NCBI GenBank assembly: GCA_012934845.2
Contig: WNNJ02003840.1
Coordinates: forward strand, 1 to 64,000
DNA from: Pomphorhynchus laevis
Taxonomy: Eukaryota; Acanthocephala; Palaeacanthocephala; Echinorhynchida; Pomphorhynchidae
Direction of reading: 5' to 3'
DNA: 64,000 nucleotides
Within the stretch, counting starts at the first letter, position 1, and the number at the start of each line of letters is the position of its first letter. The position numbers and the translations under genes are program-made. A model generated the notes under the pieces. That model made no database searches and had not been told where the DNA came from. It worked only from the letters and a program-made list of their open reading frames with translations. Shown piece after piece: positions 1 through 10,107 of the stretch.

Positions 1-599
1 AATATTATATATAATATTATTATAATATTATATATAATATTATTATTATAATATAATTATTATAATAAATAATATTATATATTATAATATTCGTAATATT
101 ATATATACTTTATTCTCTATATTCTTGATTCATATTATTCATATGTAAAATTATTTAAAAAAATAATCTTCCTGTAATTTTATTTTGAGCTTTAAAAAAG
201 TAAAATAATATAAAATACTAAAATAATTTTAGATTAGGCTATATGTTATGTGAATCCTTTGTCAGCTTTGTAAACTTGAATATTGTTGTTGCTTTTTAGA
301 GTTTTTCAAATTCGTATATCGTTCTTTATAAATGGTAATTCGAAATGTACTTTCTTTAATTTTTCGAAAGTATTGTGAGCAAGTATAGATTTATTTCGTA
401 TTTTTTTTGTAAATATTGTTAACCATGAGTAGCGATGGGTAGTTCGTTGGGCATTCCCTCACAAATACATTCATGTGTAAGATAAAAATAAGATTATAAA
501 AACGATTCCAGACGAAATAACGAAGAATTAAACATATTAATAATATTATATATTAATATTATTATCTACTATCTTCTTCACGGTTAAAGATATTAAAGA
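1..599. other. AT-rich sequence without a recognisable gene
   Basis: The first 120 bases are low-complexity AATATTATAT-type sequence. The rest is AT-rich with no long open frame and no motif I recognise on either strand. Confidence 0.6.
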
Positions 600-1860
600 C
601 AATAAGATTTCAAGCTTTAATCAGAATTGAGCATTATACAAATTTGGTTTGACGGATATTTTCATAAACATGAAAAACTTGATCTGAGATGGAGTAGAGA
701 TTACTGGTCTATTGGGGATTATACTCGCGAACATATTAATGTGTCAGATGGAAAATAAGATTACGGAACGATTACAGTCTAAATAAAGCCACAATATTAT
801 GGCCGCTATGTTGATGACACTCTTGTTGCCTTTGATTTTCTACAATAAGCCGCCAAATTTCATGACTTTCTAAATCAGAAACATGAACCCATTCAATTCA
901 CGACAAAACGTTAAATTTACTAGACATTATAATTAAACGCGTATCAAACCAAATTAAGACAATATTGTACCGTAAAGCCATGCACTAAACATCTACATAC
1001 ATTTATTCTCCTCAAATGACAAACGGGTTAAAACTGGTATCACTAAAACTATGTTGAAGCGTGCATATCGATTATGCAGGTATTACACAATGAATTATAA
1101 ATTTTTTAATTTCCGGGAACTACCAGGTATAATTAAACGACAGCGAAAATTATTTTGATATTTCGCTAGTAACTACTAGCATCTTAAGAAAACAATTTTC
1201 TGAAGATGATAGTAGTTACTAGCGAAATATCAAAATAATTTTTGTTGTCGTTTAATTATACCTGGTAGTTCTCGAAAATTAAAAAATTTAAATACAGATC
1301 AGGATGGGTATATTTCTAACAATGAATTATATCGTATAAAAATAATATTCTCGGATGTATAATATCCTTCAAACATCCTGGATAAATTAATAAATAAAAC
1401 ATCAAGTAACTTTTAACTAAAAACCATGCATAATGAGATCATCAATACCAAGAATCCTGAAGGTCTTTTATTTGGTTATCTTCATACACAAATGAGTTTC
1501 GACGTCGACTGCATAACCTTGTAAAACTGAATTTCAATATTCAAGTCGATATCGCATGTAGATTCACTATTAAATGCATTTGCTCTTCCAAATACAAGTT
1601 CACACTTCTACAGACATCCAATATAGTTTACAAATTTAAACTTTCAACGCCGAGTGAATACCTACATTGGAAACACATTCCGTGTGATAGAATGCCGAAC
1701 TGCGGAACGCCTAAGTGAGTGCACGGACAAGATTAAAACTCAAAAAATGCTCTCATTCCGATATTTACAAAAGGCAAGCTAGATTTGGGTAGGCATAAAA
1801 ACTGGATGCCCGAACCTCAACGAAAATGTGAGAATTTACCCGCTACTAATTTGAAGTAAA
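600..1860 (+). mobile_element. Penelope-like element relic (Penelope/Poseidon type)
   Basis: Conceptual translation shows broken pieces of a Penelope-like RT. The catalytic segment GRYVDDTLVAF lies near 800-835, followed by FHDFLNQKHEPIQFT and LLDIIIKRVSNQIKTILYRK, the usual order of RT motif C and the downstream thumb of this clade. At about 1490-1700 comes RRLHNLVKLNFNIQVD and then SNIVYKFKL, matching the linker and start of a C-terminal GIY-YIG endonuclease. Several stops and shifts interrupt it, so it is dead. It is split by a palindromic insertion at 1100-1318. The RT motif C makes the family assignment good; the exact subfamily is inference. Confidence 0.75.
1087..1331. mobile_element. 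Palindromic short element with 13-bp target duplication
   Basis: An insertion of about 219 bp (1100-1318) is bounded by the 13-bp direct repeat ACAATGAATTATA at 1087-1099 and 1319-1331. Most of it is one long inverted repeat whose arms (about 1100-1187 and 1203-1291) read into each other through a short loop. The right arm holds CTGAAGATG, a self-complementary stem, then GCGAAATATC; the left arm holds the same in reverse. A tail of about 27 bp lies only on the right. It sits inside the PLE relic and so is younger than it. No coding capacity. The direct repeats show insertion. A link to PLEs, as a non-autonomous hammerhead-type element, is inference. Confidence 0.7.
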
Positions 1861-1869
1861 CTAAATTAA

Positions 1870-3600
1870 TGTCTTATAACTATTTTTTTAATTATTTTCT
1901 AATTTTAAATTGCTACTAATTTAAAGTAAACACTATTTTTTAAATAATTGATGTATTTTTATACATTAAATATTTTTTATATATCAGTTCATAGAACTGA
2001 TTTGACTAGTACGTGATCTAATTGATTATAAAGATGATAATCGTAAAACACAGTTATTATTTATCCGCGATTTTCGCTTGGTATTCATCTAATCTAAGTT
2101 ACATAAGTTCTAATAAGTTCTAGATTTAAAAAATCAAGGTAACTATTTTTTAAATTATTTTTTAATTTTTGCCATCTGTGTCCTCTTGTAGATTATCCTC
2201 ATGTGATCTGGCAAGATCCATCAAGCAAAGACTCAGCAAAATTCGACAGTGCTCTTATCAATATCAGATTTCGATCGCAATTAGAAGATTTTTATTTCAA
2301 GTATAGGATCACTTCATATAAATCTTTTACATCTGTTGCTATTTTATATTTTAAAAATATTAAATATTAATATATTCAATATATATTTATATATATTAAA
2401 TATTTATTTATATTTAACTATGTTTAATATTAAATATATAATATTTATTTGACTATTATTAGCCTTGTCTGAGAATAATTTATTGAGGTACCGGAGCATT
2501 TCGAACTGCTAAAATAATACAAAATTTAAATATTTAAAAATATTTAACTAAAATATTATGGAGTAGATAACAACAGAGTAATTGAAAATTTAGATACTCA
2601 GAAAATTTGTTACAAATAATGCATAAAAAATACCATTCCCAAAGTAAATTTCGGCATATTTACACTGCACAATCAAAAACAAAGCAACTACAAAAATTCC
2701 TAAAGGTAAATGAAAACATACAGAACAAATAAAGTTTTAAAATAAAAGGGTAAAGTTGAATTTAAAATATTAAGAGCTAATATTTAAAGTTAATATTTAA
2801 TATTTAAATATTTATCTTAAAGCGATATAAATTGTATATATTTCAATTATAGAACCTATTATTAAAACAAATTTGCAACATTTGTGAAAGTCCTTGGATT
2901 CTTTCTGAATTCTACGTACGTATATCTGTGAGATTTCAATATTTGTATATTTTTTATGAAATGGGTCACTGAGATTGGCCGAAATGCCAAATAAATTACT
3001 ACAGTTCTCATGTGGGTAAAATGCCTTTTTTAACTAATATGAGTTGGCACACGAATATAATTATATTGCATACATATTATTATAAACTTATTAAATAAAG
3101 AATTTTATTTTTCATTGAAATCCCAAAATATATTTTATGCTTAGATGGCCAGTCATTCTGAACATGATGATAACATGTACTATCGATGTGATTATTGGAA
3201 TATAAATGTTTTAAATTTTTAGAATAAAGCTTTTTATTCACTCTTTACTGTGCATAGTAAAGATTTTTTCCATATCATTTTTATATCATATAATTTCCAA
3301 TTAATATATTATGATTAATATATTACATTATATATTAAATATTAAATATATTACAATTAATATATTTTAAACTATCGCAATTTTTTTTTCAATTTCGATT
3401 TTACATAAACTAATAGATCTTAAATAAAAACTCGTTTTTTTGTAAAACTTTATCTAAAGTAATTTTACAAATGAGATTAATACTTGATGTGAATGGCTTC
3501 AATAACCCGAAAACGTTGATTTAAAGAAAAATCTTTAAAGTAAATAATAGGTAATGCAATTTTAGATAATTTTTTAAAAATACGTATTATCGCGTTAACG
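1870..3600. other. AT-rich sequence without a recognisable gene
   Basis: Very AT-rich, with repeated TTAAATATT and TATATTAAATATT runs near 2350-2450 and 3300-3380. No open frame above about 70 codons and no domain seen. Confidence 0.55.
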
Positions 3601-3629
3601 ATGTCAAATCCGCTGATAACAACCAAATA

Positions 3630-3770
3630 CCATTTGGAATTGTATAGAACATTTGGAATTGTATTTGGAATTGTATTGAATACCATTTGGAATTGTATTT
3701 GGAATTATATAGAACAACCAAATACCATATGGTATTTGGAATTATATGGAATTGAGTACCATTATGTACT
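3630..3770. repeat. Degenerate tandem repeat of a TTTGGAATTGTA unit
   Basis: Units of the form CATTTGGAATTGTAT recur about eight times with small changes between 3630 and 3770, including an inverted AACCAAATACCATATGG stretch. They keep an open frame by composition only. No protein is inferred. Confidence 0.7.
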
Positions 3771-4056
3771 CAATTCAAATGTAATGGCAATGTGTATATG
3801 AATGCAGCATAAAAAGCAAGCCCCGTCAGTTTCGATTTTGTTGACAGCTGCCACAATCCTATTAATAGAATTAATAAATTCAATCATATCTAACAATAGG
3901 TGTGTGTAAACTGTCTTCAAAACTCGTAGCCAACACCAGGGTCCTGACTACTTTGCATTAATATATACGTTTGAATTAATCATAAATTAATTAAATCGTT
4001 AGAATACGATCCCCTACCAACAGTAATATACAGAAATGTATATATACACCACTGGA

Positions 4057-4290
4057 GCAGCCAGCCTTGTGGATGTAGCGTTGAATCGCGATACAGACGT
4101 CCTGATTTCGAATCCGATCAGCACCAGTGTACGGAGAAAGCAGAAAATAAGGGTCAAAACGTGAAATGTAGGTCTGGGTCAGCAGTTGATGAGACCCACC
4201 CAGACTGATTAGTAGCGTCCTGCTGTATCAAGAATAGGAACAATACCTGTGAGGATAATATCGTGCCACAATCAGAAGAATTTCAGCTCA
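4057..4290 (+). mobile_element. tRNA-derived SINE-like repeat
   Basis: The stretch GGATGTAGCGTTGAATCGCG followed about 20 bases later by ATTTCGAATCCGAT resembles the box A and box B pair of an internal RNA polymerase III promoter, as in a tRNA. It continues into a non-tRNA body of about 180 bp with a local inverted repeat (GTCTGGGT and ACCCAGAC, 4169-4204). No intact acceptor stem or anticodon arm can be drawn, so this is not a functional tRNA. SINE status is inferred from layout; other copies would settle it. Confidence 0.45.
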
Positions 4291-4379
4291 CATATGTAAT
4301 CAGGTTAAATTAATTAAATGTATGAACCAATACGTAATTATTGGAAAACACTCACAACTAATTACAAATAAACATGAAT

Positions 4380-4850
4380 TAATGAGACTATTAGACAATT
4401 GATATGAATTGACTAATAAATAACAGACATTGTATAAGAATAAGGATTAGAGGTCATCATGAAGGACTGCTATGTTAACAGGTTTCAAACCCTATCCTTA
4501 ACCCAACATAGATGTGGGTCCAAATACACGCTAATGACGTATTTCCTATAATGAAATTTGATTATCTAGTGTACCTTATTCTAATAAAAGTATATTATTT
4601 ATTATCCATCTATAAATTTAATATTTTTACAATAATTTCATCATTGTAAATTTAATATTTTAATAATATTTTGTTGATGTATAAGAAATAGGAATAAAAT
4701 AAGCAGAAACATAATAACGTCGTAACCAATAATACATATTTTTAGTATTTCTACAGAAGTAATATTACCGGGAAAACAAATTACATAGGTCAATAATAAC
4801 ATGTCAGTAGAACAAATCAGATCAGATAACTGAGTCCACGTATTTTATAC
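4380..4850 (-). mobile_element. PLE-N copy, 3' tail only
   Basis: This is the downstream, non-coding end of the AT-rich PLE-N family, reversed and 5'-truncated. It contains the family's structured block (about 4440-4560), the conserved TTGACTAATAAATAACAGAC-type stretch, and near 4825-4843 the terminal motif CTAACTGAGTCTACGTAT with one change. It is the most diverged copy seen, which makes its preserved base pairs informative (see findings). Between the structured block and the terminal motif lies AT-rich sequence not clearly alignable to other copies. Confidence 0.7.
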
Positions 4851-5004
4851 TATAAATTTATAAATGCAAATGCATTTTAATCTTAAAAGCTCGTAGCCAA
4901 CAGCAGAGTCCTGAATGTTAGCAAAAATGTTGGTGGATGATAATATAAAATCCTGATAATTGCCAATAAGATGTAGCATTAATGTAGTTAATGTTAGAAT
5001 ATAA

Positions 5005-5045
5005 AATCATATCATTTAACTGAGTCCACGTATTTTGTACTAAAA
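5005..5045 (-). repeat. Isolated PLE-N terminal motif
   Basis: TTTAACTGAGTCCACGTATT lies about 190 bases after the same motif at 4825. It marks the terminus of another, almost completely truncated PLE-N copy. Confidence 0.55.
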
Positions 5046-5099
5046 AATTAGATAAATTTTTAAATGTTTTTTAATCTTAACTTAAGATTTTTTAAACTC

Positions 5100-5410
5100 C
5101 AAGTAGTCGAAAATTTGTGAACGATAATTTCATATTTTATTATTCCTCACGATATTTAAACGCCCTAAATCATTTTAAATAGTTGATACTGATCCATTAT
5201 TGGTAAAGAATTATTGGAGCTGGATCGAAGAAAATAGCAAAATTTTATTTGATATTTCGCAAACTTCTGATAGCATCTTCAGTAATTATCTGAAGATGCT
5301 AACAGAAGTTAGCGAAATATCGAAAATAATTTCCTCTTTTCTTTGATCCAGCCCTAAACCATTTTAAGAGCACATCGAACGTACCATTAGACAATAAAAA
5401 AATTTAAACT
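5100..5410 (+). mobile_element. PLE tail fragment split by a palindromic element
   Basis: The sequence before 5178 and after 5368 together matches the segment at about 6810-6925: TAGTCGAAAA, a TGTGAAC-ATAATTT stretch, GCCCTA, then CGAACGTA and a TTAGACAATAAA-like end. It is therefore a second copy of that PLE terminal region, opened by the insertion at 5179-5350. Confidence 0.6.
5162..5367. mobile_element. Palindromic short element with 17-bp target duplication
   Basis: A 172-bp insertion (5179-5350) lies between GCCCTAAATCATTTTAA (5162-5178) and GCCCTAAACCATTTTAA (5351-5367), a 17-bp target duplication with one difference. Its core is an inverted repeat with arms of about 65 bp around TAATTAT. 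The right arm reads CTGAAGATG, CTAAC, AGAA, GTTAG, CGAAATATC, a hammerhead-like CUGA-stem-GAAA layout; the left arm is its reverse complement. Built like the element at 1100-1318, with the single-sided tail on the left here. No coding capacity. Confidence 0.7.
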
Positions 5411-5979
5411 ACGAAATAGCGCAAAGATTAAAAAGTTAAAATCACAGATGAAAGCATAAAGCCAAATAAAGACTAAGAAAATAGCATAAATCTATTAAAT
5501 ATAGATTTCGCAATATAAAAATACGACTTTATGTCGATAAATTAAAAAGCTAAGATAAAAAGGTAGTTAGAAAACACTTACAGACAGCAAAATGTTCAAA
5601 TAAGATTCGCGAGTTGTCGGGAATATAAGCAATAGCCTCAGGAATTCTGGATTGATTAATTTCATTTTTCATACTCTTGATTTTATTCTTGAAGATAGGC
5701 AGGACAAACCCTTAACAAACCATTACGGCAACATGTATTTGCTTAATAGGGATGCTCAAGCTTGGATATTTATAATTATAAAAAAGATGCAGGAAATGGA
5801 ATAAATATAGAGAGAGAGCGTTTATATTAAATCTCAAGAACGTATGTGGTATTCTAGGTGGCAAAGCTGCCAACAACCATCAATATATACTTATGTATGA
5901 ACTCACGTATATTAGATGCGAGCAAGTAAGATACACGAGAAGGAACATATACTCCGATAAATGTGTTGTTCAGTGCGTT

Positions 5980-6930
5980 TAATCATCGAGTTGAATAATA
6001 AAAAGGAAATTATTGTTCACAATTTCCGACTATTGCAATAGTCCTTTTCAATTGTTATGTTTTGACATTAAAAAATGATGTATTTATACAATAAAACCGG
6101 AAGAAATCAACGAAGAAACTCTCCGATTTTGTAGTGTGCTAGAAGGAATAACTTTCAATTGTCCTATTACGATCTATTGTGTTAGGAAAAATTTGAATGT
6201 GTATACTTTCTCTTACCATGTGTCTGAATAGACTGTTTTCATTTTCCAAGACCTTAGAGCTAGAAAAATTAGGATCGTGGTTATGATTCATCTAATGATT
6301 GACTAACGCTGATGAAGCATCACCCTTAATCAGCATTCCCGATTCAAAACATCAAATCGTTATCAATTTGAAACATCAAAACGAGAACGACAATTTAACT
6401 CTAAACTCTCCGCGTTTCTAAAATTGGTAAAGATATCTAAATTATGGTATAAAAAGATAAAATCGTACCATGCTCTCTTTATCTTCTACCTAAAATACAT
6501 AAACCCACATTTAAAAAAAGTAAACCCACTTGTTACCGGAAAAACAATTACGTAACTTAGGACCTAAATTAAGTAATAGCTTTTCCTATGATGACATCTT
6601 TCTATGAGATTTGCTGAGTCATAAATACGAACCTAAATTGCACATTCAGAGTTATCCCAACACAATGGATGGTAATAAGGACAATTGGAAAGTTGATTAT
6701 CCCTCCTAGCACACTAAAAAATTGGTAGAGTTTTATCGTTGGTTTCTTCCGGTTTTATTGTATAAATACATCATTTTTTAATGTCAAAACATAACAATTG
6801 AAAAGGACTATTGCAATAGTCGAAAATTGTGAACAATAATTTTCTTTTTCTATTTCTCTCGATGAGTTATACGCCCTAGACAATTGAATAGCACGTCGAA
6901 CGTATCATTCGACAAAATAAATTTTTACCT
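5980..6930. mobile_element. Penelope-like element with large inverted arms
   Basis: About 220 bp at 5980-6200 recurs inverted at about 6645-6875; the shared blocks include TTTTGACATTAAAAAATGAT and GTAGTGTGCTAG with their complements. Between them lie about 440 bp encoding SLYLLPKIHKP (around 6476-6510), the N-terminal RT signature of PLEs. The outer ends carry TTGAAAAGG, the stem ACTATT/AATAGT, then CGAAAATTG, again a CUGA-stem-GAAA-like tail. Inverted and tandem arrangements are known for PLEs. The coding part is a small broken fragment. Confidence 0.65.
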
Positions 6931-9087
6931 GCATCAAAATCAAATATAAAACTACCTGAGAAATTAGGCATTAGGCGATTTTTCTGTTGATTAGAATGAC
7001 GATATTTAAAAAAAGAACAAAAAACATAAAAAACACTATTTCTGATAATAGAAACTTGTGATATTAGGAGTATTATATAAATAGTTTAATATACATATCC
7101 TTTTAGACATAATGTATAGATACAATGTTTTGTATTTAAGATTAATTATAATTTATGAAATAAGTTTAAAACTACAAATAATCAGAGATACACGAGTTAA
7201 GCAATAAAAAAGACAAATTTGAAACTAAAAAGCTGATAATTTAAGTAAAATATTCATAAAAAATTAATCGTATAAAAAAAGTCATTTATTTACGCTAAGC
7301 AAGAGATTCATTTTACCCAAAAGGAACCGGTTTCTTTTGCAAGTAGAAACAAGTAAACTAAAAATTTCTTTTTCAAACAATCAATAATTAGGTTAACTCA
7401 AAAGGTAAACAAAAAAGTTAAAAGTTAAAATTTAACAAAGTTAACTTTTGCTAAAGCTTTTTTAATAGCAAAAGTTATATATAAATGATATGTATAATTG
7501 GAATTGTGAAATGTTTGCGATAATTTAAAATATATTAATTTTTATATATTAATTGTAATATAATATATAAAAAATGATTGATGACAAGTTAATAATTATT
7601 AGAAACCTGTAAAATATGTAATTAATTTAAGTCATTGAATTGCTATTTTATTATATTTTAAATATTCATCAAAATAATAAAAATAATAACAAAATAAGAA
7701 AAATATTTATCAAATACATTATATTTTTAAATATTTAATTATATTTTTGGTAGTAAAATAATCAGAGATGAAAACAATCAGATCTTGAGATACATTGATT
7801 AGTGTCAATTAGAAGTGATCATTTCAAAAAATAAACTAGCGAAACATCAGAATGTGTTAGTAAAATCCAATATTTTATTTATTAAACACTAAATTGTAAT
7901 ATATTAATTGCAATATATTAATTGTAATATAATATTTTGAAAACTTTACTTATAAAATTATAGAGATTAAAGGTGTGGAGATTTGGAGCTTTATATCAAG
8001 TCGAAGATCGAAGTCGAAGTAAGCAGAAATAATGCAAAGTTTTGACCATAATTGTACCAGAAATAGTAAGACATCCATTGTCTTAATATTAAAAGCATTC
8101 AAGTGCGAGCGATAACAGCTTTAGCAGGGTTATTGCTTCAAATGTTGCTAACACGGTGTGATATTTGATTTAAATATCGATTGCATTTGAATCAACATTT
8201 GATATTAAGCGTTATCACTACATTTCAATCGATTTTTAATATGAACATATTATTTCAAGACATTAATTGATTGGGCATATTATTGAAATATATTGGTTCG
8301 TTAAGAAACACGGAATAGGAAATAGGAAACACATGAAATTATGAATAGCAAACATAAAGACTAATCTTAATAAAATATTTGTCAATTATCTAAGAGACAA
8401 AGGGTCATCGCTTATAGATTAAAATGGAAAGCTTAGAATGTATTTTGTTATATAACGATATGCGAAAGAATATTGTTATATACGAGAGAAGCTTTCAGCT
8501 TGCACTGGTGGTCTTTCTTAACTATTAACTGCTAGAAAATTAGCAGAAAGTACTGAAGCTTTGAGTTTAGTAAAGAAGCAGAAAATATCAGATGTTTTGT
8601 AAAACCATTACCTCATGCTTTTAAAGAGCAACACGTAAGTTTATACAAAATATTTGTCGCTTTCAAATGCAAAGGTTAAGTGTAATTTGTTTTGTTACCG
8701 TAAACTTGCACAGCAGCCCTTTACTGACACAACATTGCTGCTATTTTATAAATATCGAATACAAATAAGAATTTATTTTACTTACAAAACTTTCTTTAAA
8801 CAATTAAATGTTTTCTTTTATATGCGATAAATAAGCGACCATTTTGGAATAATTACTGATAGTTTCCAACTATAACAAATATTCACATTTCAAATTAAAA
8901 AGGTTAATTTGTTTTTACGTTGCATTACTACCATCGACGGCCACTACAATAAATACAACATGTGTTGAGTATTGCAGTGCAATTGAAACAGGTGGAATTC
9001 TAATTTTCAAGTTGTCTCCGATTCTTTCTTTCAAAACACTGATAAGATATAATGTAATGCTTGAATACCAAATGTGTGTGACTTAAA
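6930..9087. other. AT-rich sequence without a recognisable gene
   Basis: Poly-A/T-rich spacer with no long open frame. I see TTAATTGTAATATA-type repeats near 7550 and 7905-7935 but no gene, RNA or element end that I can name. Confidence 0.55.
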
Positions 9088-10060
9088 ATGAGTAACCCAT
9101 CTTATGAGAACGATGATCCTCAAACCTTTCGATTTTTCGCCAATCGATTTGATGCATATGTCCTGGATTCGCTCCTAAACATTGAAGCTATGCTTCTTGA
9201 CTACAATCAGCGTGACCAGGCAGAATTGCCAACGAGATTAAGAGATGTGGGTCTACGGAGAACGACCGACCATTCAGCATCGGCTTTCGTAGCCAGTTTC
9301 GCGAGAGTAGCCTTCGTTAAAGATCTCCCTTGTTCACACTTTTCTGATTTCGACTCCTCTTTTGCGGATCTACTCCTCACATCCAAAGTACCAGCATCCG
9401 ATGCGGAGATCTTATCTCAATCACGCTTGTCCTCGATTGCTGATAACACTACTTTCAAAAATTTGAAAATCAAATTAAATCAATTCGACAGAGCAAGGTG
9501 TTTGTCCGTCACACAATCGCACGCATCGGCATGGCTACACGTAAATCCCAATGAAGCGTCACGAACTGCTTTTCCGTCACCCCAATTTTGCTCACTAATC
9601 CTATGTGGTTAAAGATTCCAATAATGCCCAGCGCCTACAGATGCAGCTGATGCTACATTCACGGCGATCGTTATGGGTTGCACGCTCAAACTTGCCAGTT
9701 CGGAGTCTTCGGAGGCCTTAGACATGATGCTATTCGAGACGTTTTCTTTCGCGCCGCCCAACGATCGAGGATGCACGTGGGGTTGGAAACGCGTCACCGT
9801 TGGAACCGGACTTACAGGAGAGACAGGCAGATATCCTTCTCTATGGGGACACACCCGAGGCTGTAGATTTCGCTGTGACAAACCATTTACAACCGACTTC
9901 GTCTCGATGGCCGCAACGATCGGAGATTCGACAGCACACGCTTACACTGAAGGCATCAAATGTCGTAAGTATAAACACCGCGTGGAGTCCGACGGCTATA
10001 ACTTCACGCCAGCAGTAGTAGAGAGCTTTGGAGGATGAAACGACAGGGGCGAAACTTTGG
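9088..10060 (+). pseudogene. C-terminal region of an unassigned RT polyprotein (retroelement)
   Basis: The first open part (9088-9609) ends with RARCLSVTQSHASAWLHVNP, a signature I know from the region after the RT in many uncharacterised invertebrate polyproteins. The next part reads HDAIRDVFFRAAQRSRMHVG, then LETRH, RRDRQADILLYG and VDFAVTNHLQPT, and ends near VESDGYNFTPAVVESFGG. The E, D and D-x-T spacing in that stretch suggests a PD-(D/E)XK nuclease fold, an inference from pattern alone. It is broken across frames and not functional. The GC content is clearly above the flanks. A short RT piece of apparently the same family is at 56466-56672. Its class (LINE, tyrosine-recombinase element or other) is undetermined. 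Confidence 0.55.
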
Positions 10061-10107
10061 TCCGTAAAATCACCACTTTTGAAACTCGGGTAGTAGGCAC
10101 CCCTTAC

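Noticed and set aside
5700-6000. LTR of a retrovirus-like element
   Set aside because: There is a TATA-like stretch and a possible primer-site-like end, but no matching second copy, no terminal TG/CA pair and no coding remains.
7400-7480. Tandem AAAGTTAAAA/GTTAACTTTTGC inverted stretch as a regulatory element
   Set aside because: Low-complexity AT sequence; nothing sets it apart from the background.
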